64,000 nucleotides of DNA from UBA4742 sp963734965. GTDB taxonomy: Bacteria; Actinomycetota; Acidimicrobiia; Acidimicrobiales; Acidimicrobilacustridaceae. The stretch's first letter is position 1; each line of letters starts with the position of its first letter. A program made the position numbers and the translations under genes. Location: positions 310,001 to 374,000 of the forward strand of contig CAVTJK010000003.1 of NCBI GenBank assembly GCA_963734965.1, written 5' to 3'. Shown one piece after another: positions 38,219-46,798 of the stretch. A model generated the notes under the pieces. The model did not search any database, was not told where the DNA came from, and was given only the letters and a program-made list of their open reading frames with translations.

Positions 38219-39551
38219 TCTGCTCGAGGTGGCCCGCCAGGTCGCGGCCCAGGCCCAGCCCGGTGAGCAGATCGAGGCCTACGTGGCGCGGGGCACGACG
38301 ACGCAGGTCAAGGCCTACGCCGGTGAAGTCGAGTCGCTGACCTCGGCCACCTCCGCAGGCATCGGGATCCGAGTGGTGGCCGATCACCGCCAGGGCTTCG
38401 CCCACGCCGGCTCGTTCGATCCCGATGTCGTGGCCGACACGTTGGCCGAGGCTCGGGACAACACCCGCTTCGGCGAGCCCGATGAGTGGCTCGGTCTGGC
38501 CGAGCCCGACGGCGTCGAGGTCGTCGATCAGGATCTGTGGCGCGACGAGCTGGCCGCGTTCGACCCGCAGGCCAAGATCGACATGGCCATCGCCCTCGAA
38601 GCGGCCGTCGTCGGCCGTGACCCACGCGTCACCGGAGTGCGGTCGGCCGCCTATGCGGATTCGGCCGGCGAGGGCGCCGTGGCCACGAGCACCGGCATCG
38701 CCGTCTGGGGTCGCGGCACGTCGTGTCACCTGTCCGTGTCGGCGCTCGCCAATGACGACGGCGAGACCAAGAGCGGCGTCGGCCTGTCGGTCGGCCGCCA
38801 GCCCGGCGATCTCGACGTCGACGAGGCGGCCGACGATGCCGTCGAACGGGCGGTGCGGATGTTCGGCGCCCGACCCGTCGCGTCCCAGCGCCTGTCGATC
38901 GTGCTCGAACCCCGGGTCGCGGCCGCCATCATCGGTCTGGCCGGCGGCACGCTCACCGGTGGTCGCGTGATCAAGGGCCGATCGCCCTTCGGCGAGCGCC
39001 AGGGCGAGGCCATCGCCTCCCCTTTGCTCACCCTGGTCGACGATCCGACCAATCCCGAGTCGCTGGCCGCCGACACCCACGACGGCGAGGGGCTGGCCTG
39101 TCGCCGCAACCCGCTGATCGTCGACGGCGTGCTGCAGCGGTTCCTGCACAACTCCTACACCGGGCGCCGGTCGGGCACGGCCTCGACGGGATCGGCCGCC
39201 CGGGGCTACCGCTCCACGCCGGGCGTCGGGTGCGGCGCCCTGGCCGTCACCCCCGGTTCGGGGACCCACGCCGAGATCCTCGCCGGCATCGACTGCGGGC
39301 TGCTGGTCGACTCGATGACCGGATTCCACTCGGGCGTCAACGCCGTGAGCGGCGACTTCTCGGTCGGCGCCGAGGGGCGGATGATCCGCAACGGCGAGCT
39401 GGCCGAACCGGTGCGCGAGGTGACCATCGCCTCGACCCTGCAGAAGATGCTCCTCGGCATCGAAGCCGTCGGCGCCGACCTCGAGTGGCTGCCCTCGGGC
39501 ACGGGCTCGGTCACGCTGGTGATCGGCGACATCGCCCTCGGCGGCTCGTAG
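38211..39551 (+). CDS. TldE/PmbA family protein, copy 2
   Basis: The 446-residue protein opens with GTG 38211 inside the end of copy 1. It has the same motif order: VARGTTTQVKAYAGEVESL, GIRVVADHRQGFAHAGSFD, NPLIVDGVLQRFLHNSYTG, STPGVGCGALAV, GFHSGVNAVSGDFSVGAEG and a terminal GSVTLVIGDIALGGS. Having two TldE-type genes after one TldD suggests two alternative heterodimers or a TldE-TldE' complex with distinct peptides. No modified-peptide precursor gene is seen next to it, although the secreted two-cysteine protein at 30386 lies 4.5 kb upstream. Confidence 0.85.
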   Translation: MSDLLEVARQVAAQAQPGEQIEAYVARGTTTQVKAYAGEVESLTSATSAGIGIRVVADHRQGFAHAGSFDPDVVADTLAEARDNTRFGEPDEWLGLAEPDGVEVVDQDLWRDELAAFDPQAKIDMAIALEAAVVGRDPRVTGVRSAAYADSAGEGAVATSTGIAVWGRGTSCHLSVSALANDDGETKSGVGLSVGRQPGDLDVDEAADDAVERAVRMFGARPVASQRLSIVLEPRVAAAIIGLAGGTLTGGRVIKGRSPFGERQGEAIASPLLTLVDDPTNPESLAADTHDGEGLACRRNPLIVDGVLQRFLHNSYTGRRSGTASTGSAARGYRSTPGVGCGALAVTPGSGTHAEILAGIDCGLLVDSMTGFHSGVNAVSGDFSVGAEGRMIRNGELAEPVREVTIASTLQKMLLGIEAVGADLEWLPSGTGSVTLVIGDIALGGS

Positions 39552-39562
39552 TTCCAGATCCG

Positions 39563-40234
39563 TCAGGGCGCGCCTCGGAGCGCCAGGACCGGGGTGCCCT
39601 CGGCCACGGCCGCGGCGACGGGCGCCACCTCGGCGTCGGCGACCTCGACAACGACCGCGCCATCGTCGACGGCCAGGACGCGGGCGCGGCGGGCCACGAC
39701 CGGATCGTCCCTGGGATCACCTCCCCGGTCGTCGCCCTCGGCACCGGTGGCGATCACGTCGACCTCGTCGCCGACGTGGAGGTCGAGCCCGTGGGCGGGC
39801 ACGGGGACCGCCACCGCCCGGTGACCGGAGGTGACCAACGCCGCCACTCCCACCAGCCCGCCGGGTGCGAGATGGCGCGTGGTGATCACCTCGCCGGGGC
39901 CGAGCGGATCGATGACCGTGCGTCCCACCGGTGAGGACTCGACGGCGTCGCGAGGCACGAGCCCTCGGGGCACCTCGCGCCAGGCGACGTCGCCGCCCGT
40001 GAGGCGCCGGCCGGGCTCGAGGTCGCGGCGAGCCACCGCGACCGGCCGCAGGTGGCCATAGGCGTCGAGGGTCTGGCTGGCGCGCGCCGAGAGCGAGGCG
40101 ACGAGGATCGCGGCTCCGCCGGCCAGCGCGACGCTGAGGATCCATCGGGCTCGCCTCGACCGGTGACCACGCCACCAACGGGGCGCCGATCCCAACGCCA
40201 GCGGCCTCGGCCCTCGGCCCTGATCGCCAGCCAT
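39563..40234 (-). CDS. SAF-domain protein (CpaB/RcpC-like)
   Basis: The 223-residue protein starts at ATG 40234 with a basic cytoplasmic head, one membrane helix (ARWILSVALAGGAAILVASLS), then a SAF domain (VAVARRDLEPGRRLTGGDVAWREVPRG, GEVITTRHLAPGGL) and a strand-rich tail (VDVIATGAEG). CpaB-type proteins line the outer part of Flp/tight-adherence pili, but no pilus genes are nearby. In many actinobacteria a similar SAF gene sits beside fmdB and mtnP with no pilus, as here. The frame continues upstream into mtnP without a stop. Confidence 0.7.
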   Translation of the reverse strand: MAGDQGRGPRPLALGSAPRWWRGHRSRRARWILSVALAGGAAILVASLSARASQTLDAYGHLRPVAVARRDLEPGRRLTGGDVAWREVPRGLVPRDAVESSPVGRTVIDPLGPGEVITTRHLAPGGLVGVAALVTSGHRAVAVPVPAHGLDLHVGDEVDVIATGAEGDDRGGDPRDDPVVARRARVLAVDDGAVVVEVADAEVAPVAAAVAEGTPVLALRGAP

Positions 40235-41122
40235 GCCGCCTCCCCGCCCACCGCGGGCGCGCCGACCACGTTCCGGGGGAAGACGGCCGATGCTACCGGC
40301 CCGGCGCGTCCCCGACAGGGGCGGGGGCGGGTCGCCGGGGACGTCCGAGCACGAGCAGGCGCGCTCGACCGGCATGGCCACGATGGCCCGGCCCAGTACG
40401 TCGCGCACCCGATCGGCGTTCTGTTCGAAGAACTCGAACACCTCGGCCTGGGTCACCGGTTCGGCGCCGTCGACTCCCGCGTCGTAGTCGGTGATGAGGG
40501 CGATGGCGGCGTAGCAGATGCCCAGCTCGCGGGTGAGGGCGGCCTCGGGGTATTGCGTCATGTTGACGACGTGGCCCCCGAGCTCACCGAACCACTGCGA
40601 CTCGGCCCGGGTCGAGAAGCGCGGACCCTGGATGACGACGACGGTCCCCGTCGGGTGCACCTCGATGCCCTCGGCGCGGACGGCGTCGATCGCCACCTCA
40701 CGCAGCTGGGGGCAGTACGGATCTGCGAAGGAGATGTGGCCGGCCCCGGGCCCGTCGAAGTAGGTCTGCTCGCGTCCGTAGGTGCGATCGACCAACTGGT
40801 CGCACACCACGAAGTGGCCCGGCTTGACGTCGGGCTGCAGCGAGCCCGATGCACAGGGGGCGAGGACCCGGGTGACGCCGAGGGAGTGCAGCGCCCACAC
40901 GTTGGCCCGGTAGTTGATGCGGTGGGGCGGGTAGGCGTGGGTCGGTCCGTGGCGGGCCAGGAACGCCACCCGGCGTTCACCGATGACACCGACCTGGAGC
41001 GGCCCGCTGGGCGGACCGTACGGCGTGTCGACGGTGACCTCGGCGTGGTCGTCGAGCAGCGAGTACAACCCCGAGCCCCCGAACACGCCGATCTCGGCCG
41101 AGAGCTCGGTCGGCGGGGACAC
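40235..41122 (-). CDS. mtnP: S-methyl-5'-thioadenosine phosphorylase
   Basis: This enzyme cleaves methylthioadenosine to adenine and methylthioribose-1-phosphate in methionine salvage. GTG 41122 begins VSPPTELSAEIGVFGGSGLY. Further family motifs are YGPPSGPLQVG, FLARHGPTHAYPPHRINYRANVW, APCASGSLQPD, GPRFSTRAESQWF, GGHVVNMTQYPEAALTRELGICYAAIALITDYDAG and the closing VERACSCSD. After that point no stop occurs, and the frame runs on through a Pro/Arg-rich stretch into the SAF-domain gene. Either a stop was lost through an indel or the two are translationally fused. The GTG is five bases from the stop of the FmdB gene. Confidence 0.82.
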
Positions 41123-41126
41123 CGTG

Positions 41127-41508
41127 CTAGGCCGGCGCCTTCTCGCTCTTGGCCGTCGAGCCCGTCGAGCCCGTTCGAGCCGTTCGAGCTGGAGGAGCTC
41201 GTGGCGTCGGAGCTCTTGGTGCCCGAGTCGCTCGAGGTCTCGCTCGACTTGGAGTCGGTCTTGGTGTCGCCCGGGCTCGACGATCCGTTCGAGCCCGACT
41301 CCGACGCGCTCGACGACTTCGATCCTGACGACGACCGGCTGTCGGTCTTGTAGAAGCCGGAGCCCTTGAAGGCGATGCCGACGTTGCCGAAGATCTTGCG
41401 CAGCGAGCCGCCGCACGCCGGGCAGACCGACAAGGGCTCGTCGCTGAACGATTGGACCACTTCGAGTGGCTCGCCGCAGTCCCGGCAGCGGTACTCGTAG
41501 GTGGGCAT
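41127..41508 (-). CDS. FmdB-type zinc-ribbon protein with Ser-rich tail (one frameshift)
   Basis: The product begins MPTYEYRCRDCGEPLEVVQSF and has two CxxC pairs (CRDC and CPAC), a zinc ribbon of the FmdB/putative regulatory family. IFGNVGIAFKGSGFYKTDSR follows, then a long low-complexity Ser/Asp/Thr tail. An extra C near 41152 displaces the end; removing it gives LDGKSEKAPA and a stop at 41127, for 126 residues. It is immediately upstream of mtnP. The tail length varies widely in this family. Function is unknown. Confidence 0.78.
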
Positions 41509-41563
41509 CGATCGTCCTCCGTGGGGCAATGTCGGGCCCCGCAGGGGCCAGGTCGAGCGGGCG

Positions 41564-41590
41564 TTAGCACTCGGGCTCTCGGACTGCCAG
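41564..41590. promoter_or_regulatory. CIRCE-like inverted repeat
   Basis: TTAGCACTC (41564-41572), nine spacer bases, then GACTGCCAG (41582-41590). The HrcA operator CIRCE is TTAGCACTC-N9-GAGTGCTAA, so the first arm is perfect and the second matches 6 of 9. It lies between divergent fmdB (minus) and galU (plus). Binding by HrcA is possible but unproven. Confidence 0.4.
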
Positions 41591-41759
41591 CTTATCGGCT
41601 CACCCGGCTCGATCGACAGCCACGGCGGCCGGGAGCGTGGGTTCGTGGCCATGGTTTGCCCGACCCGATCGGCCGGGGCTGAAGATCCGCTGAAGATGGG
41701 GTCGATGGGGCCGGGAGACCCGTGCGTCCGGGCCGGGCCACCGCGTAGTGTTGACGGAC

Positions 41760-42645
41760 ATGAAACGAACGATCACCAAGGCGGTCATCCCTGCGGCCGG
41801 ACTTGGAACCCGGTTCCTGCCGGCGACCAAGGCCCAGCCCAAGGAGATGCTGCCGATCGTCGACAAGCCGGCGATCCAGTACGTGGTCGAAGAGGCCGTG
41901 CGGGCCGGGATCGACGACATCCTGATCATCACCGGCCGGGCCAAGCGCAGCCTCGAGGATCACTTCGACCGCAACTTCGAGCTCGAGTACTACCTCGAGC
42001 AGCGCGGCAAGGACGGGCAGCTGGCCGAGGTCCAGGCCCTGGCCAACCTGGCCGACATCCACTACGTCCGCCAGGGCGAGCCCCTCGGCCTCGGTCATGC
42101 CATCTCGGTCGCCCGCAAGCACGTGGGCGAGAACCCCTTCGTCGTGCTGTTGGGCGACGACATCATGGAGCAGCGCTCGCAGGTGCTCGAGGGGATGATC
42201 GGGACCTACGACCAGTACGGGCGTTCGGTCATCGCTCTCACCGAGTTCCCACCCGAGGAGATCTCGTCGTACGGCTGCGTGAAGCCCGAGAAGGTCAACG
42301 ACCAACTCGTGCGGGTGCTCGACATCGTCGAGAAGCCGGCGCCGGCCGAAGCCCCGTCGAACCTGGCGGTGATGGGCCGCTACGTGTTCACGCCCGAGAT
42401 CTTCGACGCCATCGACAAGGTCAAGCCGGGCAAGGGCGACGAGATCCAGCTGACCGACGCCATCGCGCTCGTTGATCCAGGAGCAGGCCGTCTACGGCTA
42501 CTGCTTCTCGGAAGGGCGCTACGACATCGGCAAGAAGCTGGACTACCTCCGAGCCACCGTCGAGCTGGCCGTCGACCGCGACGATCTCGGGGCCGAGTTC
42601 CGCAACTTCCTCGTCGAGTTCGTGAAGGACCGGGGCCTGGTGTGA
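41760..42645 (+). CDS. galU: UTP-glucose-1-phosphate uridylyltransferase (one frameshift)
   Basis: This enzyme makes UDP-glucose. Motifs are VIPAAGLGTRFLPATKAQPKEMLPI (nucleotide binding; split across this sentence only for description), QYVVEEAVRAGI, GEPLGLGHAISVARKHVG and FVVLLGDDIM. An extra C near 42470 shifts the frame. Corrected, the end reads QLTDAIALLIQEQAVYGYC and finishes FVKDRGLV with TGA 42643-42645, for 294 residues. The GTG of the moeA/glp gene overlaps this stop. UDP-glucose feeds cell-wall polysaccharides, consistent with the division-linked neighbourhood. Confidence 0.88.
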
Positions 42646-43880
42646 TCCCGCTGCAGGAGGCCCGGGCCTACGTGCTCGGGGCCTGCATCGTGGGCGAGGC
42701 CGTTCCCGTTCCCCTCGGCGACGCCCTCGGGTGCGTCGCCGTCGACGGTCTTGTCGCGACCGAATCGGTTCCACCCTTCGCCAACAGCGCCGTCGACGGG
42801 TTCGCCGTGCACGCGGCTGACACGCGGGGCGCCACGGCCACGACGCCCTGTCGCCTGCGCGTGATCGGCACGATCCGCGCCGGGATGGCTCCGGTCTTCG
42901 ACCCCGCGCCCGGTCAGACGGCGCGCATCATGACCGGCGCACCGGTGCCGGCGGGCGCCGACGCCGTCGTGATGGTCGAAGACAGCGTGGTCGTCGACGA
43001 CGGCGAGGTGGAACTGACCGCCGAGGTGGCTCCGGGTCACGCCGTCCGCCCGGCGGGCGACGATCTGAAGCCGGGCGATCCGGTGTTCCCGGCGGGCGAT
43101 GTCCTCACTGCGGGCCACCTCGGGGTGCTGGCCACGTTCGGGATCGACACGGTGTCGGTCATCCCGCCGGTTCGCGTGGGCGTGCTGTCCACCGGCGACG
43201 AGCTGGTCGAGGGACCTCGGGCGCTGGCGCCAGGACAGATCCGTGACTCCAACCGGCGCACCCTCCTGGCCTTGGTGGATCAGGCGGGCGCCGTCGGGGT
43301 CGACCTCGGCCGCATCGCCGACGACGAGGCCGCCATCACCGCCGCCATCGAAGCCGGCGTCGGCTCGTGCGATGCCCTCATCACCAGCGGCGGGGTGAGC
43401 ATGGGCGACTTCGACTACGTCAAGAGCGTCCTCGACCGCCTGGGCGACATGCGATGGATGCAGGTGGCGATCCGCCCGGCCAAGCCCCTCGCCTTCGGAA
43501 CCGTGGCGACGGGCGACGCCGGCCGGCGCGTGCCGGTGTTCGGCCTACCGGGCAACCCTGTCTCGTCGGTCGTGTCCTTCGAGCTGTTCGCCCGGCCCGG
43601 ACTGCGCCAGATGATGGGCCACGCCGCCGGCGACCTCGATCGGCCCCGAGTACCGGCCGTGGCCGACGACGACTTCGTTCGCCGCGCCGACGGCAAGACC
43701 CACTTCGCCCGGGTGGTGGCTCGATACGGGCCTGACGGCCGCCATCACATCCGCTCGGCCGGCGGTCAGGGCTCGCACCAGCTGAGCGCGCTGGTCGGAG
43801 CCAACGCCCTGGCCGTGCTGCCCGACGGCGACGGAGTCGCGGCCGGCGGCCTGGTCGACATCCTCCTGACCGGACCATGA
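42642..43880 (+). CDS. MoeA/gephyrin-like protein, possibly Glp
   Basis: The 412-residue protein has the MoeA fold: VPPFANSAVDGFAVHAAD, RIMTGAPVPAGADAVVMVED, RPAGDDLKPGD, VGVLSTGDELVEG, ALITSGGVSMGDFDYVK and FGLPGNPVSSVVSFELF. MoeA inserts molybdate into molybdopterin. In corynebacteria and mycobacteria, a MoeA paralogue, Glp, next to galU binds FtsZ and the membrane protein GlpR at the septum. Here a GlpR/SepX-like gene lies 2.3 kb downstream in the same array, so this copy may be Glp; true MoeA activity is equally compatible, because moaA and moaC are adjacent. GTG 42642 overlaps the galU stop. Confidence 0.8.
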   Translation: MIPLQEARAYVLGACIVGEAVPVPLGDALGCVAVDGLVATESVPPFANSAVDGFAVHAADTRGATATTPCRLRVIGTIRAGMAPVFDPAPGQTARIMTGAPVPAGADAVVMVEDSVVVDDGEVELTAEVAPGHAVRPAGDDLKPGDPVFPAGDVLTAGHLGVLATFGIDTVSVIPPVRVGVLSTGDELVEGPRALAPGQIRDSNRRTLLALVDQAGAVGVDLGRIADDEAAITAAIEAGVGSCDALITSGGVSMGDFDYVKSVLDRLGDMRWMQVAIRPAKPLAFGTVATGDAGRRVPVFGLPGNPVSSVVSFELFARPGLRQMMGHAAGDLDRPRVPAVADDDFVRRADGKTHFARVVARYGPDGRHHIRSAGGQGSHQLSALVGANALAVLPDGDGVAAGGLVDILLTGP

Positions 43881-44386
43881 CCGTCCCGATGGGTGGCGAC
43901 GAGCAGACGGGCGCGGCAACCCCGTCGCCGGTCGTGGTCTTCGAGCTGACCGGCCGGCAGCGCCGGCGCCGCCGCTGGGGTCTGGTCGGACTGGCCGCCA
44001 TGGCCTGGTCCGTGGGCGCGGTCCGCTTCGCCCTCGAGCACCGCCTGTCCGAGCTCTCAGGATGGTTGGGGCTGCTCGGGCTGGCCGCGTTGCTGGTGCT
44101 GGCCGTCGTCGCGCTGGGGGGCATCGTGCCCGTCGTGGTCCTCACCGATGACGCCGTCGTGATGCGGCAGGGTCCCCGCCACACCCAGATCGCCTGGGCC
44201 GAGGTCACCGGGGTGGAGATCCGCGAGCGGGGCACGGCCCGGCGCGCCGTGCTGCATCGTGGCGACGACCACACCGTGCTCCCGGTCCCGCTCACCGGTG
44301 GTTCGCTGATCGGACCCGGGCCCGATCCGGGTCTGGACGAGAAGGTCGAGATCCTCAGGAAGCGCGTCGTGTCCCAGTCCACGTAG
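43877..44386 (+). CDS. Two-helix membrane protein with PH-like domain
   Basis: The 169-residue product overlaps moeA by four bases (ATGA). A basic stretch RQRRRRRWG precedes two hydrophobic helices (LVGLAAMAWSVGAV and WLGLLGLAALLVLAVVALGGIVPVVVL). A small strand-rich domain follows (TDDAVVMRQGPRHTQIAWAEVTGVEIRE), like the bacterial PH domain. It is probably a membrane scaffold. Other actinobacteria have an acetyltransferase or other small gene at this place, so the position is variable. No catalytic motif is seen. Confidence 0.65.
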   Translation: MTVPMGGDEQTGAATPSPVVVFELTGRQRRRRRWGLVGLAAMAWSVGAVRFALEHRLSELSGWLGLLGLAALLVLAVVALGGIVPVVVLTDDAVVMRQGPRHTQIAWAEVTGVEIRERGTARRAVLHRGDDHTVLPVPLTGGSLIGPGPDPGLDEKVEILRKRVVSQST

Positions 44387-44395
44387 CCTGGGGGG

Positions 44396-45400
44396 ATGGG
44401 GATGCCGCTGGTCGATACGTTCGGGCGCGTCCACCGCGATCTGCGCATCTCGGTCACCGACCGCTGCAACTTCCGGTGCACCTACTGCATGCCGGTCGAG
44501 GGCATGCCGTGGATGGCCCGCTCGGAGCTGCTGACCTACGAGGAGATCACCCGGTTGGCCGGGTTGTTCGTCGAGCGGTTCGACTTCGACGGCATCCGCA
44601 TCACCGGAGGCGAACCAACCGTGCGGGCTCACCTGCCCGTGCTCATCGAACGGCTGAGCCAACTACGCCGCGCCGATGGCGAGCCGGTCGACCTGGCCCT
44701 GACCACCAACGGGGCGACGCTGCGCTTGCTCGCCCATGACCTGGCCGACGCCGGACTGGGCCGGATCAACATCTCGTGTGACTCCTTGCGGCCCGAGCGC
44801 TTCGCCGCGTTGACCCAGCGCGACAGCCTCCACGCCGTGCTCGACGGGATCGATGCCGCCCTCGAGGCCGGACTCGATCCGGTCAAGGTCAACGTGGTCA
44901 CGATGCGCGGGGTCAACGACGACGAGATCGTCGACTTCGCCACCTTCGGGCGCCAACGCGGCGTCTCGGTGCGGTTCATCGAGTTCATGCCGCTCGACGC
45001 GCAGGGACGATGGACCCGGGATCAGGTCGTGACCCAGGCCGAGGTGGTCGAGGCCATCGCTGCGGTCTATCCCCTCGAGCCGGTGCCAGGCCGGGGCGCC
45101 GAGCCGGCCGAGCGCTTCCGGTATGTCGACGGTGGGGGCGAGGTCGGGGTCATCGCCAGCGTCACCCATGCCTTCTGCGGCTCGTGCGATCGGGTCCGTT
45201 TGACCCCGGAGGGCCAGCTGGCCACGTGCCTGTTCGCCATCGACGAGCACGATCTACGCACCCCGTTGCGTGACGGCGCGACCGACGACGAGCTGGCCGC
45301 CATCATCGAGGCGGCGGTGGCCGACAAGTGGGCCGGCCATGCCATCGACCAGGTCCACTTCATCCGTCCGAAACGGAGCATGAGCCAGATCGGGGGATGA
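44396..45400 (+). CDS. moaA: GTP 3',8-cyclase MoaA
   Basis: The first enzyme of molybdopterin synthesis converts GTP to the cyclic 3',8-H2GTP. The radical-SAM cluster motif is CNFRCTYC (about 22-29), with TGGEPTVR for SAM binding. The second cluster ligands are in FCGSCDRVRL and ATCLF. The protein ends in QIGG, matching the flexible Gly-Gly tail that enters the active site. Its length of 334 residues is normal. It is followed by moaC, which makes cPMP from the product. Confidence 0.92.
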   Translation: MGMPLVDTFGRVHRDLRISVTDRCNFRCTYCMPVEGMPWMARSELLTYEEITRLAGLFVERFDFDGIRITGGEPTVRAHLPVLIERLSQLRRADGEPVDLALTTNGATLRLLAHDLADAGLGRINISCDSLRPERFAALTQRDSLHAVLDGIDAALEAGLDPVKVNVVTMRGVNDDEIVDFATFGRQRGVSVRFIEFMPLDAQGRWTRDQVVTQAEVVEAIAAVYPLEPVPGRGAEPAERFRYVDGGGEVGVIASVTHAFCGSCDRVRLTPEGQLATCLFAIDEHDLRTPLRDGATDDELAAIIEAAVADKWAGHAIDQVHFIRPKRSMSQIGG

Positions 45401-45432
45401 CGGGTCGCGGCGTAGACCTAGAATGGCTGGTC

Positions 45433-45957
45433 ATGTCCGACCGCGGCCTCAGCCACGGGCTCAACGCCGAGCTCACGCACCTCGATCCGCTGGGCCGGGC
45501 CCGCATGGTCGACGTCACCCCCAAGGACCCGACGCATCGCCGGGCCATCGCCCGCGGCAAGGTGTTCATGCAGCCCGAGACCACCTCTTTGGTGGCCCGA
45601 GGCGCCATCTCCAAGGGCGACGTGTTGGCCGTTGCCCGTGTCGCCGGCATCCAGGCGGCCAAGCGCGCCCCCGATCTGATCCCGCTCTGCCACCCGTTGC
45701 TGGTCGGGTCGGTGCTGGTCAACTTCCGCATCGAGGACACCTACATCGAGGTCGAGGCCCAGGTCGAGACGGTCGATCGCACCGGAGTCGAGATGGAAGC
45801 GCTCACGGCGTGCTCGGTCGCGGCGCTGACCATCTACGACATGTGCAAGTCGGCCGATCGGTCGATGGTGATCGGCGACATGACCCTGTGGGAGAAGACC
45901 GGTGGCCGCTCGGGCTCCTATCGCCGGACCCCGCCCCCCGGCGATCTGGTCGACTGA
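45433..45957 (+). CDS. moaC: Cyclic pyranopterin monophosphate synthase MoaC
   Basis: The 174-residue protein has MVDVTPKDPTHRRAIARG, PLCHPLLV, DRTGVEMEALTACSVAALTIYDMCKS and DMTLWEKTGGRSG, the MoaC signature. It completes the first step of molybdenum cofactor synthesis with MoaA. ATG 45433 is chosen over upstream in-frame codons because the family starts a few residues before the conserved SHGLN-like region. Confidence 0.9.
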   Translation: MSDRGLSHGLNAELTHLDPLGRARMVDVTPKDPTHRRAIARGKVFMQPETTSLVARGAISKGDVLAVARVAGIQAAKRAPDLIPLCHPLLVGSVLVNFRIEDTYIEVEAQVETVDRTGVEMEALTACSVAALTIYDMCKSADRSMVIGDMTLWEKTGGRSGSYRRTPPPGDLVD

Positions 45958-46220
45958 CCCTCGTTCAGGCTCGTCGACGCGGTGGCGCCGGGTCCGGTCC
46001 GTCAGCAGGATTTCAGGTCGCCTAGGCCGAATGGCCTATCTGGGCTAGCGAAGTCCATCGGTTCGTAGTAGAACCGTAACATCGTCAACCCGACCGTAAC
46101 CTTGCCGAGAGAGCTCCACCCCGCAGGTTCGAGTGCTCGACCAGCGCCCTGGCTCAGGTATCCACCCGCACCGCGGGCGGTTTCACTACGGTCCTCAGCA
46201 ACGAAGGTAGGGCGCGGAGC
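45958..46220. promoter_or_regulatory. Intergenic region upstream of the GlpR/SepX-like gene
   Basis: About 260 bases hold no gene. A hairpin TAGGCC-GAAT-GGCCTA lies at 46023-46038, a likely terminator for the moa genes. A second hairpin CGGTTC-GTAGTA-GAACCG lies at 46059-46076. The octamer ACCGTAAC occurs at 46073-46080 and 46093-46100, 20 bases apart (two helix turns), suggesting a regulator-binding pair in the promoter of the next gene. Confidence 0.45.
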
Positions 46221-46751
46221 GTGACTTACGTGGTGCTTTTCATCCTCGCAGTCGTTTGGGCGGTCTACGGCGTCTCTTGGGCGCGCAGTCGCAGCGAATA
46301 TCGCAGCGTCAACTCCATCTCGAGCTTCAGCAAGCATCTGTCCGTGCTCGAGCGCACCGGTCCCCGCACCAGCTCGGGCCCGACCCGGATCGCCGGCCCG
46401 GCGCCGCAACGCCCGGCCGTCTCGTTGGCCCGTCCCGCCTTCGCGCCCACGCCCTATCGCCCGACCGGCGCGGCCGTGATGACGCGTCGCCAGGCTCAGG
46501 AACGGCGCAAGAACGTGCTGCTCGGGTTGTGCGCCGCCGTGTTCGTGACCCTGGCGCTGGGCCTGGCGTTCGGCGGGATGATGATGTATCTCAACCTGCT
46601 CGTCGACCTGCTGCTGGCCGGCTACGTCGCGCTGCTCGTGCAGATGCGCAAGGTGTCCACCGAGCGCCAGACCAAGGTCCGGTACCTGCAACCGACGATC
46701 GATCTCACCGACGGTCACGCACCGATCCTGTTGCACCAGTCAGCCAACTGA
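46221..46751 (+). CDS. GlpR/SepX-like septal membrane protein
   Basis: The 176-residue protein has one N-terminal helix (YVVLFILAVVWAVYGVSW), then RSRSEYRSVNSISSFSKHLSVLER. A proline-rich cytoplasmic linker follows, then RRQAQERRKNVLLG and two closing helices (LCAAVFVTLALGLAF, LNLLVDLLLAGYVALLV). This order, and the RSV-x-S-I/F-S-x-F motif after the first helix, match the actinobacterial SepX/GlpR family, which works with Glp and FtsZ at division septa. The gene position after galU-moeA supports this. GTG 46221 starts directly at the helix. Confidence 0.7.
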   Translation: MTYVVLFILAVVWAVYGVSWARSRSEYRSVNSISSFSKHLSVLERTGPRTSSGPTRIAGPAPQRPAVSLARPAFAPTPYRPTGAAVMTRRQAQERRKNVLLGLCAAVFVTLALGLAFGGMMMYLNLLVDLLLAGYVALLVQMRKVSTERQTKVRYLQPTIDLTDGHAPILLHQSAN

Positions 46752-46798
46752 ACGCGGTCAGAGGTCTGATCCTGCTCGGCTAGCCTGAGCGGTCCCAT

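Noticed and set aside
39563..40234. Part of a Flp/tad pilus cluster
   Set aside because: Only a SAF-domain gene is present; no ATPase, pilin or TadB/C genes lie around it.
42642..43880. Assignment as certain molybdopterin molybdenumtransferase moeA
   Set aside because: The galU neighbour and the GlpR/SepX-like gene make Glp equally possible, so no gene symbol was given.
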